DNA of 64,000 nucleotides from Bilabrum cf. latius (lineage: Eukaryota > Bigyra: Bicosoecida > Bigyra > Bicosoecida). The DNA is taken from the NCBI GenBank assembly GCA_965178125.1, contig OZ237760.1, positions 372,001-436,000 of the forward strand. Reading direction: 5' to 3'. A program made the translations under genes and the position numbers. The first letter of the stretch is position 1; every line of letters begins with the position of its first letter. The notes under the pieces are model-generated. The model saw only the letters and a list, made by a program, of their open reading frames with translations. It had not been told where the DNA came from and searched no databases. Shown here in pieces: positions 11,779 to 23,072 of the stretch.

Positions 11779-11943
11779 CCTGGGGCCACAAAAGAGCCCG
11801 CTGTGTGTCCTGTTGACAACAAAATGCCTCACACCTAGCCAGATGATCCGATCGATTTGCACATTCGGGGAAACAGCGATCGCGGGTATGTCGTACTCTT
11901 CGCCACTTAAGCTACCCAATATAGCCACCTAGTGGCTCATACA

Positions 11944-14583
11944 ATGAATGCTATGGCAAGCTCTACCGTGGATACCACGCCATGGCTAGAGGACCTCCAT
12001 GACTTCCCTTTCGGTCCAAGAGAGGTTGCTTTGGACAGGGACTACGTTCGGGACCGGTTGGCACCTCTTACGACGTTTGCTGTGATTGTTACTGCACTAG
12101 CTTTTGTTGCGATCATTGTCCGGCTTATGATGGGGGTCTTTGCCCCAAAGTGGTGGCTTTGTTGGGGTTTGTTCTGCTGCTGCAAGAAGCGATCATGTGG
12201 AAAATCCTGCGGATGCTGCGGTCGGGACGCGGCATTGGACAGAGTCTCGGCACTACGATAGACGCAACAATTTGATTAGCGAGAATTAGACGCGCTGCAG
12301 GTCGAAGAGGATGTCAGGTGCGACAATTCCCAAGTTTACACCACTTTTGCGTTCCTGCCAGTCCTTGCCGCTGCAGTGTACACGTACTTTGTGTGGCAGG
12401 AGTTCAGATCAAGCGGAGTTGTTCTTGGTGATAGGCTGCTGGAGCTGGACTTTAGCAATGCGATCGGACAGGCGAGCATTGCAAGCTCCCAGGCGGATTG
12501 GGCTTCTGGCAACGCCTCTGACCTGCACGCCGCGCTGCTGCATGCACCGCCCCCGATCGCAGCGTACGCGCCCAAGGCAGCCATGCTGGAGCAAGAGCTC
12601 TCGGACGCTGCGAGCGACTCAGGGTCGGTGTCCGGAGACGGCCTGGGCCACTTCGACGACGTCGTCGACAGAGGTTCCTCCGTGCTGAGGGAACGTTCGT
12701 CAACCGTGGAGACCTGGGGTGCCGTCGGGATCGGAGCAGTCCCCCTGATTCCCGTCCTCGTCCTCCTCGCCAGCCTCAGCTGCGGCCACCCCGCCATCTA
12801 CTACGCGGCCATGTCGCTGGCTGTTATCCTGCTGGTGTCGCTCGCTGTGGGCGTGGACTCTATCCCGGCCGTCGCGCTGGCGCTCGCCGACACGTGCGCA
12901 GCGCCCAGCGGAACCTTGAGGACGTTGGGTCGCGCGGCGCTGGGCTATCCCCAGAGCGAGAGCCCTTACGACTCCGAGTCGCTGTCGCTGCTGTGGTGGT
13001 ACACGGGAGACTGTGCCGGCGCCGCGCAGAACGGAACTGGTCCGGGAAGCAACAGCTCCACAGTGCCCGGTCCGATCGCCGCCGGCCTAAACGCCCTCGC
13101 CGGAGCCACCAACGCCTCCAGGTCTGCCACGGAGCTGTACACCGCCTTGCTTGCGGGGGGGCCTGGGGTCCCCAGCTCTGTGATTGGGAACGCGTCTGCC
13201 GTGGCCAACGCCACGTCGGACCTTGTGTTTGAACTCACGTCGCTGCAAAGCGACTATCTGGCCTGTGGCGTGGTCCAGCGCAAGGTGAACGACACGATGG
13301 TGCAGCTGTGCGACGACGTCGGCCACAGCTTCGGCATGCTGGCCCTCGGCCTGGCACTGCTGTGGGTGACCCTGCTGGTGTTCATGTGGGTGGGTGGGTG
13401 CATGTGCAGCATGCATCCTGCGACAGAGAGCAAGCTCGAGTTCAGCAACCTGGGCAGGCTTCGTCGCATCGCCGACAGCGAGGAGAGGAGGTTGCACCCG
13501 CCCTGCGGGGGGCAGTGCGGGTGCTGCTGTGACGATGACCCCAATGGCGCCGGGGGGCGTCGAGCCAATGCGGGGACCCCGCTGCTGCAGCCAAGGGGTG
13601 GGGTTGTGCCCCCGGGAGGGGGCAACAACTCGGGGCCTGCACCGACATCTGGGGGCCGTAGTGGTGGTGGCGGTGGCGGTGCATCTGGAGGCAGCAGGCC
13701 GGGTATGGGATTGTCCACACCGCCGGCCCCTCAGAGGAGCCTGAGCGGCCCGGGAAGACCCAACCCTGGTCGGCATGAGCAATAGAGACCCAGTCGGGAG
13801 GACAGCATCACGAGCGGCAGCGACCTCGATCCCACCGACCGCGACTACGTGCCGCCTGCCCCCCTGGTGGTGCCACCCAAGATGGGTCATGACCCGGCAG
13901 GAATGGAAATCGGGCCAACTGCCCCGCCTGCTGGCAGCGAAGACGCCTCGGGGCGAGGCACCACCACGCCCAAGTTCTCGGATGACCTGCCCGACTGGAA
14001 CCATGACTTCGGCGCCACTCCCACTCCCACGGGTGGCAGCGGCATGGTGGGGGTGACGAATCCTTACAGCCCATACGACCCGTACTCCCAGTCCGGTGGG
14101 GGCATGGGCATGGGCACGGGGGTAGTAGGCAGAGGTGATAGCGGGGGCACGGGGGCCGGCGGGCTTGGACGGAAGCCGACCGACGGCTCCATCGGCTCCG
14201 CGATGGCGTCAGCCCCCGTGGCTGGAAACCCCTTCGACACCGATGACGCACCCGGCGCGCAGGCAGGTCAGCAGCCCGGCGGGTCATTATCGTCCGGTGG
14301 TGGCCAGTCGGGCGGGGGCATGGGATGGGCCGGTCTGTCTGGCCCTGCTCCGCAGCCGGGTGGCGGGATCGGGCTGCTTTCTGGGAACGGCAACGGAGCC
14401 GGGACGGGGACGGGGAGGCTGGGGGTAGGACCTGGGGGGGTGGGCCTGCCTGACGGTAGCTAGGCCATTGTGGTGGTCGAATCGGAGGACGAGGACGACG
14501 ACGATGACGACGATAGGCGGGGGGTTGCAGGCGCGGGGGAAGAGTCGTTCCGAGTGAGCGCGCCACCGAATTTCTAGCTGTGA
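11944..14583 (+). CDS. Tweety-like multispanning membrane protein
   Basis: One uninterrupted 879-residue frame ending at TGA if TAGs at 12259, 12277, 13783, 14461 and 14575 are Gln. The N-terminus (FGPREVALDRDYVRDRL, then a hydrophobic helix and a Cys cluster GLFCCCKKRSCGKSCGCC) parallels the RPEDRDY-TM-Cys layout of Tweety (TTYH) proteins. Further helices lie near 12320-12390, 12735-12800, 12800-12890 and 13325-13400. An extracellular loop has several N-glycosylation sequons and a conserved-looking Cys segment ending YLACGVVQ and QLCDDVGH before the last helix, as in TTYH. The C-terminal 400 residues are Gly/Pro/Ser-rich and end in an acidic Asp run. TTYH proteins are lipid-binding membrane proteins once described as chloride channels. 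Homology is by topology and short motifs, so the name is tentative. Confidence 0.55.
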
Positions 14584-15031
14584 TACATTCGATACTGTAG
14601 TTATTTGCTTGCCACCTGCATGCATCCGGATGCGCTCGCGTCGAAAATCCCTTGTATCCTTTTGAGATTTCCTGGCCTCGCACACTGGATCAGGGCACTG
14701 TGCGGGACGTTGGGGTCGACCCAACTTCTAATTGCTACCATTCTTGGCTCTATCTGCCATAATTCAAAAGTCATGTATTACCTCCGAGATATTTTCACAT
14801 TATTATTGGCCAGTAGCATGCAGTTTAGGGTGGGGCACAGGATTATGCCTCGAAAAGGCAATCTACCCCTGGGCCCCCTGGGCCCTGTGCCAGTGGCGAC
14901 CCCACTGGCAATGAGGGGTCAACTCCGAGTCGGACCGTGTTCCGCGAGTCAACCTCGCACGCGCCAACGGAAGAAGCCACAAGTCCCGGTTCATTTCCGG
15001 GAATAGTTTGCCCTTGAACGCCATAAGGAGC
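14584..15031. other. Intergenic region between tandem plus-strand genes
   Basis: These 448 bp lie between the Tweety-like stop and the transglutaminase ATG. An AT-richer block runs from about 14735 to 14835. Short open frames here have no ATG-supported, protein-like sequence. It probably holds the 3' end of one gene and the promoter of the next. No RNA gene was recognised. Confidence 0.4.
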
Positions 15032-17731
15032 ATGTCTTCGCCAACTGGTCAGTTTGTCTGGGGAGGAGAACAGGAAGAAGTCGAAAAGATGCAGAAATCG
15101 GCCTTCATCAACGAGATGCTCGCAGGAGTGCAGGACGGTGACAGCGAGGCCCTTCTTCAGCTGCTTAAGTCTAAAGGCTATGATGATGAACTCAGTCAGA
15201 GGTTTGCGTCACACCTGACCCCTAACCGGGAATCTGTTGTCCGCATCGGACTGTGGGCCTCGAAGGACCGCTCGAAGAATGACGGCAGGTGCTTCTTCAT
15301 CGGGGTCCCCAAAGACCTAGACGGCGAAGAAGGTGCCGTGCCCGAGCTAACTGGATTCACATGCTTTTGTGGACCACAGTACAATAGCTTGTATGGCCTG
15401 CTCGTCAACTCTGGCGACGAGGTAGACGAGGTGCAGGCGAGGCAAAAGAAGGTAAATGATGGCATCAGGGCTGCACGCAACACGAAGCTCGCGAAGCTTT
15501 CTCCAAAGGAGCATGAGCGCATGCAAAGGGAAGCCGACAGCCAGTATGTCGTCGCCGTTCGTCCCTCGGGACGCTCCAAGCTGACCTACGACTTCGAGCT
15601 GCTCAAGACCGCGGAACCTCCCTCCGAGGCAGCCAAGTACCCCTACATCGAGGTCGTGATCACCCACCCGCGTGTGTTTTTGGAGTGCGGTACGGTGAAC
15701 ACCCTCTTTGGCATCCCCAAGATCGATGCCAGCAGGGCCAGGGGAGCCGTCGTGACCAAAGGGCTCAAGCGCAAGGCGGCCGTGACGGTCCCTCGCGACC
15801 AGCACCAGAACATTAAGGCTGAGATCGACGTGGTTCCCATGGCATCGCGGGTAATCAAGAAGGGCAAAGACCTCGAGAAGGCGGCAGAGCTCGGCTGGAC
15901 CGTACCGCCTCCCGTGCCGATCACGCCCTCGCTTCGCACCAAGTACACCAACGCCGACTTCTCCTCCCACAGCGAGGCCGAGCAGGCAGCTCTCCTGCGA
16001 GAGCTCAAGACGCGGGACTTGGACAAGAAGCCGTGGGAAGGGATCATCGACTACGTGAAGCGGTGGACGGGCCGGATCATGGAGTTCATCACTTACAACG
16101 CCCCCGCGTCGTTCTAGCAGAACACCGGCAAGCCCGTCTGGAATGTCTTCAACACCAAGGTCGCGCACTGCGGAACCTACTCCTGCCTCCTTGTCGAGTC
16201 CCTGCGCGCATTTGGCATCCCGGCCCGCCTCACGGTGGGATTCGCCGAGCTGGATGGCACCAAGACTCACTGCACTGCTGAGGTATACATCGACACGAGC
16301 CAGACGTGGCTGTCCGTGGAGCCGTAGTCGAGGGGGAGCGTCGGCCAGACCACCCCATTCACCGCAACTGCGTCCATCGGCGTGCTGACGATAGACGACA
16401 TCAAAGACAACCACACCCTGCGACCGTGGGCCGCCGATGTGGAGGCGTGGGCCAACGATGTCTTCAAACGGGCGGACGCGGACGGCAACGGCTACATCTC
16501 CAAAGACGAGGTGCAGGGGCTCATGGAGATGCTGTTCCCTGCTCTGCGATCCACCAAGGCGGACGATTCCATGCAGCGCATGATGGACGACGCGATCAAG
16601 AAGCTTGACGTGGACGGGGACGGGCGCATCACTAAAGAGGAGTTCGTTAAGCAGATGGTCTCACCCAGCGGGGGAGGCATGGCCAGCGACTTCATGACCA
16701 ACGCCACCCAATTCGCCATGGGGCAGAGCTGGGTCGCGGCAGCGGTAACGGCTGCCCTGCCCGGCCCCGAGATGAGCGCGAGCGGAGTGGCTGCAGCCCA
16801 TGTCCAGGACTGCACCAGAGAGGCCCTCTGGAACAGCCTCAACCTCGACGGCAATGCAGAGAGCAAAGCGGCCATGCAGCGCAAGACAACTCCGGTCCTG
16901 TTTGGCCAGTTCAAGGAGGACAAGGCCACGGAGGGGTACAGCGACAAGGACTACAGGAACAGGGAGGGCACGGGCATCGAGGCGTGGCCAGAGGGCTTCG
17001 CTGCCTACCTGCACCCGCCGCCGAGCGCGACATACGTCAACGGCGGGAGGCGTCGAGAGCCTACGATGATTGGATGCCATGTGGGTACTTTGCGGCTGGA
17101 CTGCTGCGCACCTTGCTGCTTCGCCAGCTGCATGACTGCCCTAGAGACTGCCCCTATTCGGGACCGGACGGGTGCCGACACTGCGGGCATGATGTCCTCG
17201 TGCTGCGGCTTCAGGGTGGGCTGCTGCACGCCGCTGCTGGACAGCTGCTTTCCAACGGCTCGCTCACAGATCGACTGCTGCGAGACGCAGTGCTGCGGGA
17301 AGTACATCGGCTGCCTCGGAGACCCTCTCAAGTGCTGCTGCCAGTCTGAAAAGGACGAGCTGGAGAAGGACCAGAGGCACCCAGTGGAGGCCAGACTCGC
17401 CGACTGCAACTTGTGCTGCTAGTCGCTCTGGATGGGGTGCTGGTGCAGGGAGCTCAAGACGCTGTGGGACATGTGCTGTGGGGTAGACGATGACGAGGTG
17501 GGGGGGCCTGCGACTGCAGACTCAGGCAAGGAGGAGTACCTCTGTGGGTGCCACTGCCTATTGTCCAGGTGCGCCTGCTGCCCCGCGTGCTCCAAATGCT
17601 GCGCCGCAGACCGTGCAACGGACAGGCTCGTATCCAGCGGCAGCACGAGCAAAGCCAAGGCCGAGGTGAACCCAGCCGGCGGCTCGGCGACTGCCCAGTA
17701 CAAGCACGCCGCGAGGGCTGATATGGTTTAA
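15032..17731 (+). CDS. Transglutaminase-like protein with EF-hands and Cys-rich tail
   Basis: A single frame of 899 residues from ATG 15032 to TAA 17729-17731, with TAGs at 16115, 16325 and 17420 read as Gln. The central part has a transglutaminase/papain-like core: VAHCGTYSCLLVESL (candidate nucleophile Cys near 16168), FGIPARLTVGFAELDG, TKTHCTAEVYID (candidate His and Asp) and QTWLSVEP. Residues about 480-550 carry two canonical EF-hands, DADGNGYISKDE and DVDGDGRITKEE, so calcium control is likely. The last 230 residues are very Cys-rich (CCAPCCFASC, CCGFRVGCC, CCETQCCG, CACCPACSKCC), suggesting metal binding, disulfide cross-linking or palmitoylation. No signal peptide is evident. Domain identities are good; the combined function is unknown. 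Confidence 0.72.
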
Positions 17732-17910
17732 GCTGGCTCTAGATCTACGTCTACTTCGACTGGCTTGGTTCACACGATCGTGGGTGCATTGCTGGGCGGA
17801 CCCAGGTGTGTGCGGGTGCACGAGCGGTTCGAATCCGGAATCCGGATGGGGTCGATCCGACTTCTGCTTTGCGTTTTCTGCTAATACCAACATGCTTTGA
17901 ATACGCATTC

Positions 17911-19362
17911 TCACTGCCTGCCGCTCCCACCCTGAGCGCTCTCTTCACCTGCATCCATCCCAACCGGTCCTGCATCTACAGCGCTCTCCCGCATGCGGAC
18001 CACCCCACCCCTGCCCCACTCCAGGGAACCGGCGTCATCGCCCCTCCGGCCTCCAGCCCCAGCTCGACCGCTTGGGCCACTGCGGCCGCCTACCGATAAG
18101 CGAAACACGTCCGGCCGGGAGTAGTGCCCGTTGGCATCGAAGTTGTGCCTCTCCTCCACCACCTTGTTCCGGTCTAGCTGCACCATCCACAAGCCCTCCT
18201 GCCCCTGGCACGTGTCCTCGGGCGGATGCACCCACTCCCCATCGGGGCCCGCCACGCAGCTGCCGCCGTTGTGCATGGGCCTGCCGTCGAGCTCCTGCTG
18301 CTTCCTCAGCCAGAAGTCTCGAGTGCTTGTTCCGCTCCAAGGCCGGCCTCTTGCCTCGCTCACCACCCCGGGCGCACCGTCCTGTGCTCCCCACTGCGAC
18401 TCCTCAAACTGCTTCTCTGCCAGCTGCTGATACTGCACCCTGGTACGCTCCAGCGAGCTCCCAACACCCGCGGTGTCACCCGAACCCCCAGAGTTCCTCG
18501 CACTGGCTTCAACCGCAGCTTCGATCCCAATCGCGCTGAACTCGCGGTCTGCTGCGCCCCTGTCAGTGGGAAGGCAGCCCAAGGTTTCGGCCAGCTCCTG
18601 CAGCAGCGGGGTGGACCGCAGCCCACCACCCTCGCCGGTTTGGCCACCGTCTGAGCCGCCGTCTGCGCCAAGGAACAGATCCCCAGGCTGGAGCACCCCG
18701 CTCACGCTCACGGTGAAGGCCCGCCCCTCCCTTGCCACGAATCGAGTGATGACGTCAGTGTTGTGCAGGCTGCCGGGCCACACCATGCAGTGGAGGTCCG
18801 TCCCCTGCCCGTAGAGAGCAGTGCGGGCCGCCGGCATCCAATTCTCCCAGCAGTTGAGAGCTGAAAGCCGCCATGGTTCACCACCCATTCCAAAGTCGGT
18901 CTCAACCACGCGCAGGTCTGCCGCATCGCCGTCCGCCCATGCGAGCCTCTCTTCATACGTTGGTTTCATCTTGCGGTGGACGCGGAGAGCACCGTCCTCC
19001 CTAGTACCGTCCGACACAATGACCGTGCAATACAAAGAGCGATTTATTTCGCTGTCTCTACAGATGCCACCTACCACTGCGCAGATACCCAGCTTGCGCG
19101 ACTCGATTCGGATTGCGTCGATGTCATCCTTCGTCATGGCTGCTTCGTAGTAGCGCCTGTACCACACCTTGTTCCTAGGATGATCGAACGAAGACCCACC
19201 GTTTTCAAGCCATACCGGGTATCCGGGGAGATGAGCCTCAGGAAAGACAACGAGCTAGGCTCCACGTTGGGCCGCGATTCGCATCGTTGCATGGATCTTT
19301 CCAAGCGTTGCATGGCGACGCAAGAATGACGGCGCTTGTTGCGCAAGTGCAACAGATAGCAT
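17911..19362 (-). CDS. Nitrilase-family carbon-nitrogen hydrolase
   Basis: An intronless 483-residue protein, ATG 19362 to TGA. It has the nitrilase Glu-Lys-Cys triad in context: LVVFPEAHLPGYPVW (Glu), VHRKMKPTYEERLAWADGD (Lys) and LNCWENWMPAARTALY (Cys). The N-terminus MLSVALAQQAPSFLRR is the usual first strand, and RPDVFRL near the end matches the family's C-terminal strand. The one TAG (19257-19255) sits in GA-Q-LVVFPE, where Gln or Lys is typical. The CWENWMP version points to true nitrilases (EC 3.5.5.1) rather than omega-amidases. Between about residues 225 and 365 there is a Gly/Ser/Gln-rich insertion not usual in the family. Such enzymes hydrolyse organic nitriles to acids plus ammonia. 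No targeting signal is clear. Confidence 0.88.
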
Positions 19363-19535
19363 TACAAGATTATACAACAACGCAGTCCGCTGCACCTATT
19401 GGAGTGCTGTAAGGACGCACAGTTGCACTTCCGGCCGGGGCCCGTGTGTGCGCTCGTCATCACACTCCCGGAGTTGCTGGAGATGGATTCTGCCAAAGAA
19501 AACAGCCTTGTACTTGAAACTGCTTGTGACTTTCC

Positions 19536-21771
19536 ATGATAGTATCGCAAGAAGTGCTCATTCTTACTCTGTTGTTTGCAGCCTACGGATCTATTGGTGA
19601 GACTTGCCGGTGATTCGGCTGCTGTGGCCAAGTCTTAGTTTGCCCTTGAACCTTCGATTTCAGTTTTAGGAGCTTGGAACAGTGCATTCGCAGGTGTGGT
19701 CAGAAATCTGTTTGCGTCTGGCTTATCACCACTGTTGGACTCGATTGGGGAGCCAGATGGCGCGGGGGCCTTGATTGGTGCAGGAACTTCGGCATACATG
19801 ATAGGAAAGTTGGTGTTTGGCCCGGGCACAGACTGGCTTGCAGGGACAAGCGGGACTCGGGGAGCAATTGTGTTGGGGATAGCTTGCATTGCAGTAGCGT
19901 CAACGTTTGCTATGCTGTCGACCGCAAATGGTGCAGCAACCGCGTACCTGTGGTTCTGCTTGCACCGAGCGGCGCAGTCTGCCGGGTGGCCCGCGATCGC
20001 AAAAATCGTCGCAACCTCAGTCTCAAAAGGAATGAGCTCTACCGCATGGGGCGTGATATCGATTTCAAGCCAGTCGGGTCGGATGGCCGGGTCCCTGATG
20101 CTGGGCGCCCTGCTCGGGGCAGGCCTCTCGTGGAGGCAGGGCTTCCTGGTAGGGGCGGGCATCGCGGCCTTCGGGGCCGCGTGCGGGTTTGTAACGTGCT
20201 GTTTCACGCGTGGATAGGTCGCTGCATAGGTAGATTTGAAGAGAATCAAGGCGAAGAGCTCCGGTCCATGCGATATCAGGCCGAGTGCATCGAGAGGGGT
20301 AGCTGATGTTGGTGCTGTTGCTGATGTTGGTGATGGTGCTGACGCCGGTGCTTCGGTCAGTCGCAGGAACGGTGCTGTGTACTCCACGAATGCCGGCATA
20401 GCAATCAGAAAGGAAGAAGACGAAGAAGCAGAGGCTGTGCAATGCATTGCAGGCGGTCGGGACGTGCATCGCCGTGGAGCCGGCACACCTGACCAGCTGG
20501 TGTCCAGAAGCGCGCAGCATCACGGTGGAGATACGAATCGATCAGCAAACTCACCTGTACGCGTGGACAGCGAGAGCCTCTCACTGCTGCGGAACAGCCA
20601 TACAGATGATGATGACGACGATGACGATGACGATTATGATGACACGATCGACCATAGTAGATCTAGGCCGCCATCTAGGGCACGGGACCTAGGCGGGAGC
20701 AGGTCAGCTGCAACGGGCAACGAGCGCGGGCTTTGCCTGCCAGAGGACCCGGGGGCGTGCAGCAGCTGCTGCGCCTTGCTCGCTCACAACGAGCTCGCGC
20801 GCGTGCTGCTGAGGCGGCGGTTCCTCCTCATGTGCGGGATGATGGCATGCCTGACCGTCGTGTTCGAGTTCGGGTCACTGCACTCGAAGCTTCTCGTGTC
20901 TGGCCTGGGCATGGCAGAGGACCGGGCGGCATACGTGGCGGCGGCGTTTCCCATCGGCTGCGTCATAGCTTCCGTGACTGGTGGCTGGCTCCTGGACCGG
21001 GCCCAGGGAACAAGGGAGGGAAAGGTGCGGTCGCAGCGTGTCAGCGTGGGGCTGGTGGTCGGCTGCATGCTGACGTTCGTCGGGCTGGCTCTGGTGGTTG
21101 CAACCGGTGGAGGAGGGGCGAGCGGGAGCAGCGGAGGGGGTGGTATGAATACCACGGCGCTGCCGGAGCGTGAGGATGGTGGATCCAGCGGCCGCCATGC
21201 TGTGACGAGTGCGCAGGAGCAGGCAGACGAGCCACCGGTGACCTTTGCGTAGGGCCTTGCGATCGGCCTGTGCGGACTCAGCGGGCTGCTTGTCGCGTTT
21301 CCGTACTACGTGCTGGGGAATTCGTATGCCGTGCAGGCGGGCGGAGCAGGGCACAGCTCGGCTGCCATATCCGTCATGGATGCTACGGGGTACTTGCTGA
21401 CCGTCGTTGTGTCTGTGGGCGTGTTCGATCCCATTCTGCACGGGGCTGGGGATGGTGATGGGAATAGTGGTGGTGGGGAAGGGGGTCATGGCCGTGGAGA
21501 TTCCGGCAGCCTTAAATGGGGGATGGTGTGCGGCATCGTAGCAGTCGTGCTGGGGGGAGGGGTGGCGTGCTTGGTGGCGTTCTTTGCGCTTGAGGGCGAC
21601 GATGAGGAAGGCAGTGAGAGCGGGGACATCGCTGAAGGTAGTTGGCAGGACCAGGAAGATGCAAGTGTTGCAACTGGTGAGCATGCTGCCAGCCTGAGTG
21701 GTGGTGAAGGGGAGGGCGGCATCGGCCCGTCATCAGCACAGTCCGGTGGTTGGGACGAGATGCGAAGCTAA
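19536..21771 (+). CDS. Major-facilitator-type transporter
   Basis: Exons 19536-19596 and 19694-21771 (intron GTGAGA/TCGCAG, 97 bp) give 712 residues ending at TAA. Helix 1 crosses the junction (LLFAAYGSIG then VVRNLFASGLSPLL). A motif-A-like loop FGPGTDWLAG follows helix 2, and helices 3-6 run to about 20205 (WPAIAKIVATSVSKG, GRMAGSLMLGALLGAGLSW). A long hydrophilic loop of about 190 residues, with an Asp run at 20604-20643, precedes the second helix group (RRRFLLMCGMMACLTVVFEF, AFPIGCVIASVTGGWLLDRAQ). TAGs at 20215, 20227 and 21250 are in frame. Architecture fits an MFS antiporter/uniporter such as the sugar-phosphate or glycerol-phosphate type, but the substrate cannot be read from the sequence. 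Confidence 0.68.
20604..20643 (+). repeat. Poly-Asp (GAT/GAC) tract
   Basis: GAT/GAC repeats encode ten or more consecutive Asp in the central hydrophilic loop of the MFS-like transporter. Confidence 0.8.
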
Positions 21772-21942
21772 GCAGTGCCACACTGGGCGCAAAATGAAGT
21801 AGGCAGTAGTCTCAAATACATTTTGCATGCCATCGCTCAACCTGTGTCTACGTTTCCCAACCGTTCTGCATCGAGTCGCCATAAGCAGTTGCAGTTTGTG
21901 GCACGGTCGGTGCCTCGAAGCCGCTCACCATTGGCAGCCACC

Positions 21943-22818
21943 TCACAACTTAGAAGGATCGTACGATATGGACGCGATCTCCATGCTAGCAGGACCTTCG
22001 TATGGCATATGGAGAGGGCGCAAAATGACACGAACGGTCTGGGGGAGCCATGGGATTATCGCACCGGTGGCTCCTGCAACACCACTCCCTGAGTCCGCTA
22101 CCAGGCCTGACAGCGTCGAATTACTCATCGTGTGCTTAGATTTCCCATCAACAAACCAAGTCACTGCCTCTTTGCTCCACTCGAAGGCGTATTCGTGGAA
22201 GCCCTATGAAGGATCGAAACCGAGATCTATGTTGTAGCGCCACTGCTGCCCCTTGATCCAAATCGATGCATCCAACTGGTTCGTATTTGGATGCCAGCAC
22301 ATATCAATTTCGTTCCAGGCCGGAGAATTCGTGTAGGTCGCAACGCACGCAAAAGCGTTCGACGGCGTCCCTGCGGCTGTCACGCTGCTGGAATCGGGCG
22401 CATATGGGACCCTAATGACAGTGCTTACTCGTCCAAACAGTACGGACATATTGCCCTTTAAATGCCCAGAAGCCACAGTTGCGCACTCCTGCTTGTATCC
22501 TGCATCTGAAGCCTGCAGGTCTGCCTTCCCACAGCACTTGTGCGGGTCACTATTGCAAGGGTTCTCATCCATGGTAATCAGCAATCCATGTGATGTCTCT
22601 AAACTGCCGGACAGCGAGTGGTTGTAGTGCAAATGCGAAGGTCTTGCGTCTAACGGCGGTGTTTGCATCACCCCGTTCGTCTCGATCCACAGAGACGCAT
22701 TCGGCCGGGAGAAGGTATCAACGAACGAGACCGGGACGCCAAACACGGCAGTTAGTATGCAACACAGAATCAAAGCATGCGTTGTTGGAATCATTTTGCT
22801 CGAAATTGAAGTAGACAT
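21943..22818 (-). CDS. Secreted GH16-like (concanavalin-fold) protein
   Basis: A 291-residue protein, ATG 22818 to TGA, with one TAG (22206-22204) read as Gln. The N-terminus has a hydrophobic signal segment (ALILCCILTAVFGVPVSF). The body has the GH16 order: a cleft-strand region around AWNEIDMCWHPN, then the [25 protein letters not shown] segment, the usual FH.Y..EW....W.VDG signature, split here by the TAG. GH16 enzymes cut beta-glucans or galactans through an EIDxxE motif. Here the first Glu and the Asp are present (EID) but the acid/base Glu is replaced (M-C-W follows), so it may be a binding protein or have an atypical mechanism. Several Cys (PCNSDPHKCC) suggest disulfides. It lies tail-to-tail with the MFS gene, 171 bp apart. 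Confidence 0.7.
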
Positions 22819-23072
22819 TGTTCATGCTCCAACTCGGAGTTGATAGGCACGCATCGTGGCCATCAAAATGAGCCGTCGGAGACAGGCTCTACGTGTCGAA
22901 TCTAAGCTATGCTATGGGAATAAACCTATTTTGTAGCGCATGATACTGCAGTTCCGCAGTACTCCACAAATGCAAACACGGCCTAGATCTAGTAAATTTC
23001 TAAGCGGAATCAATCGGCACCACCCAGCCCCCTAGAATCCCCCCACGATGGAGCTTCTCCCCCGTGCCAGAT
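22819..23072. other. Intergenic region, GH16-like start to PSS end
   Basis: These 254 bp upstream of the GH16-like gene are AT-rich relative to the flanks and hold no open frame of note. They probably contain the GH16-like promoter and the 3' end of the phosphatidylserine synthase transcript. Confidence 0.35.
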
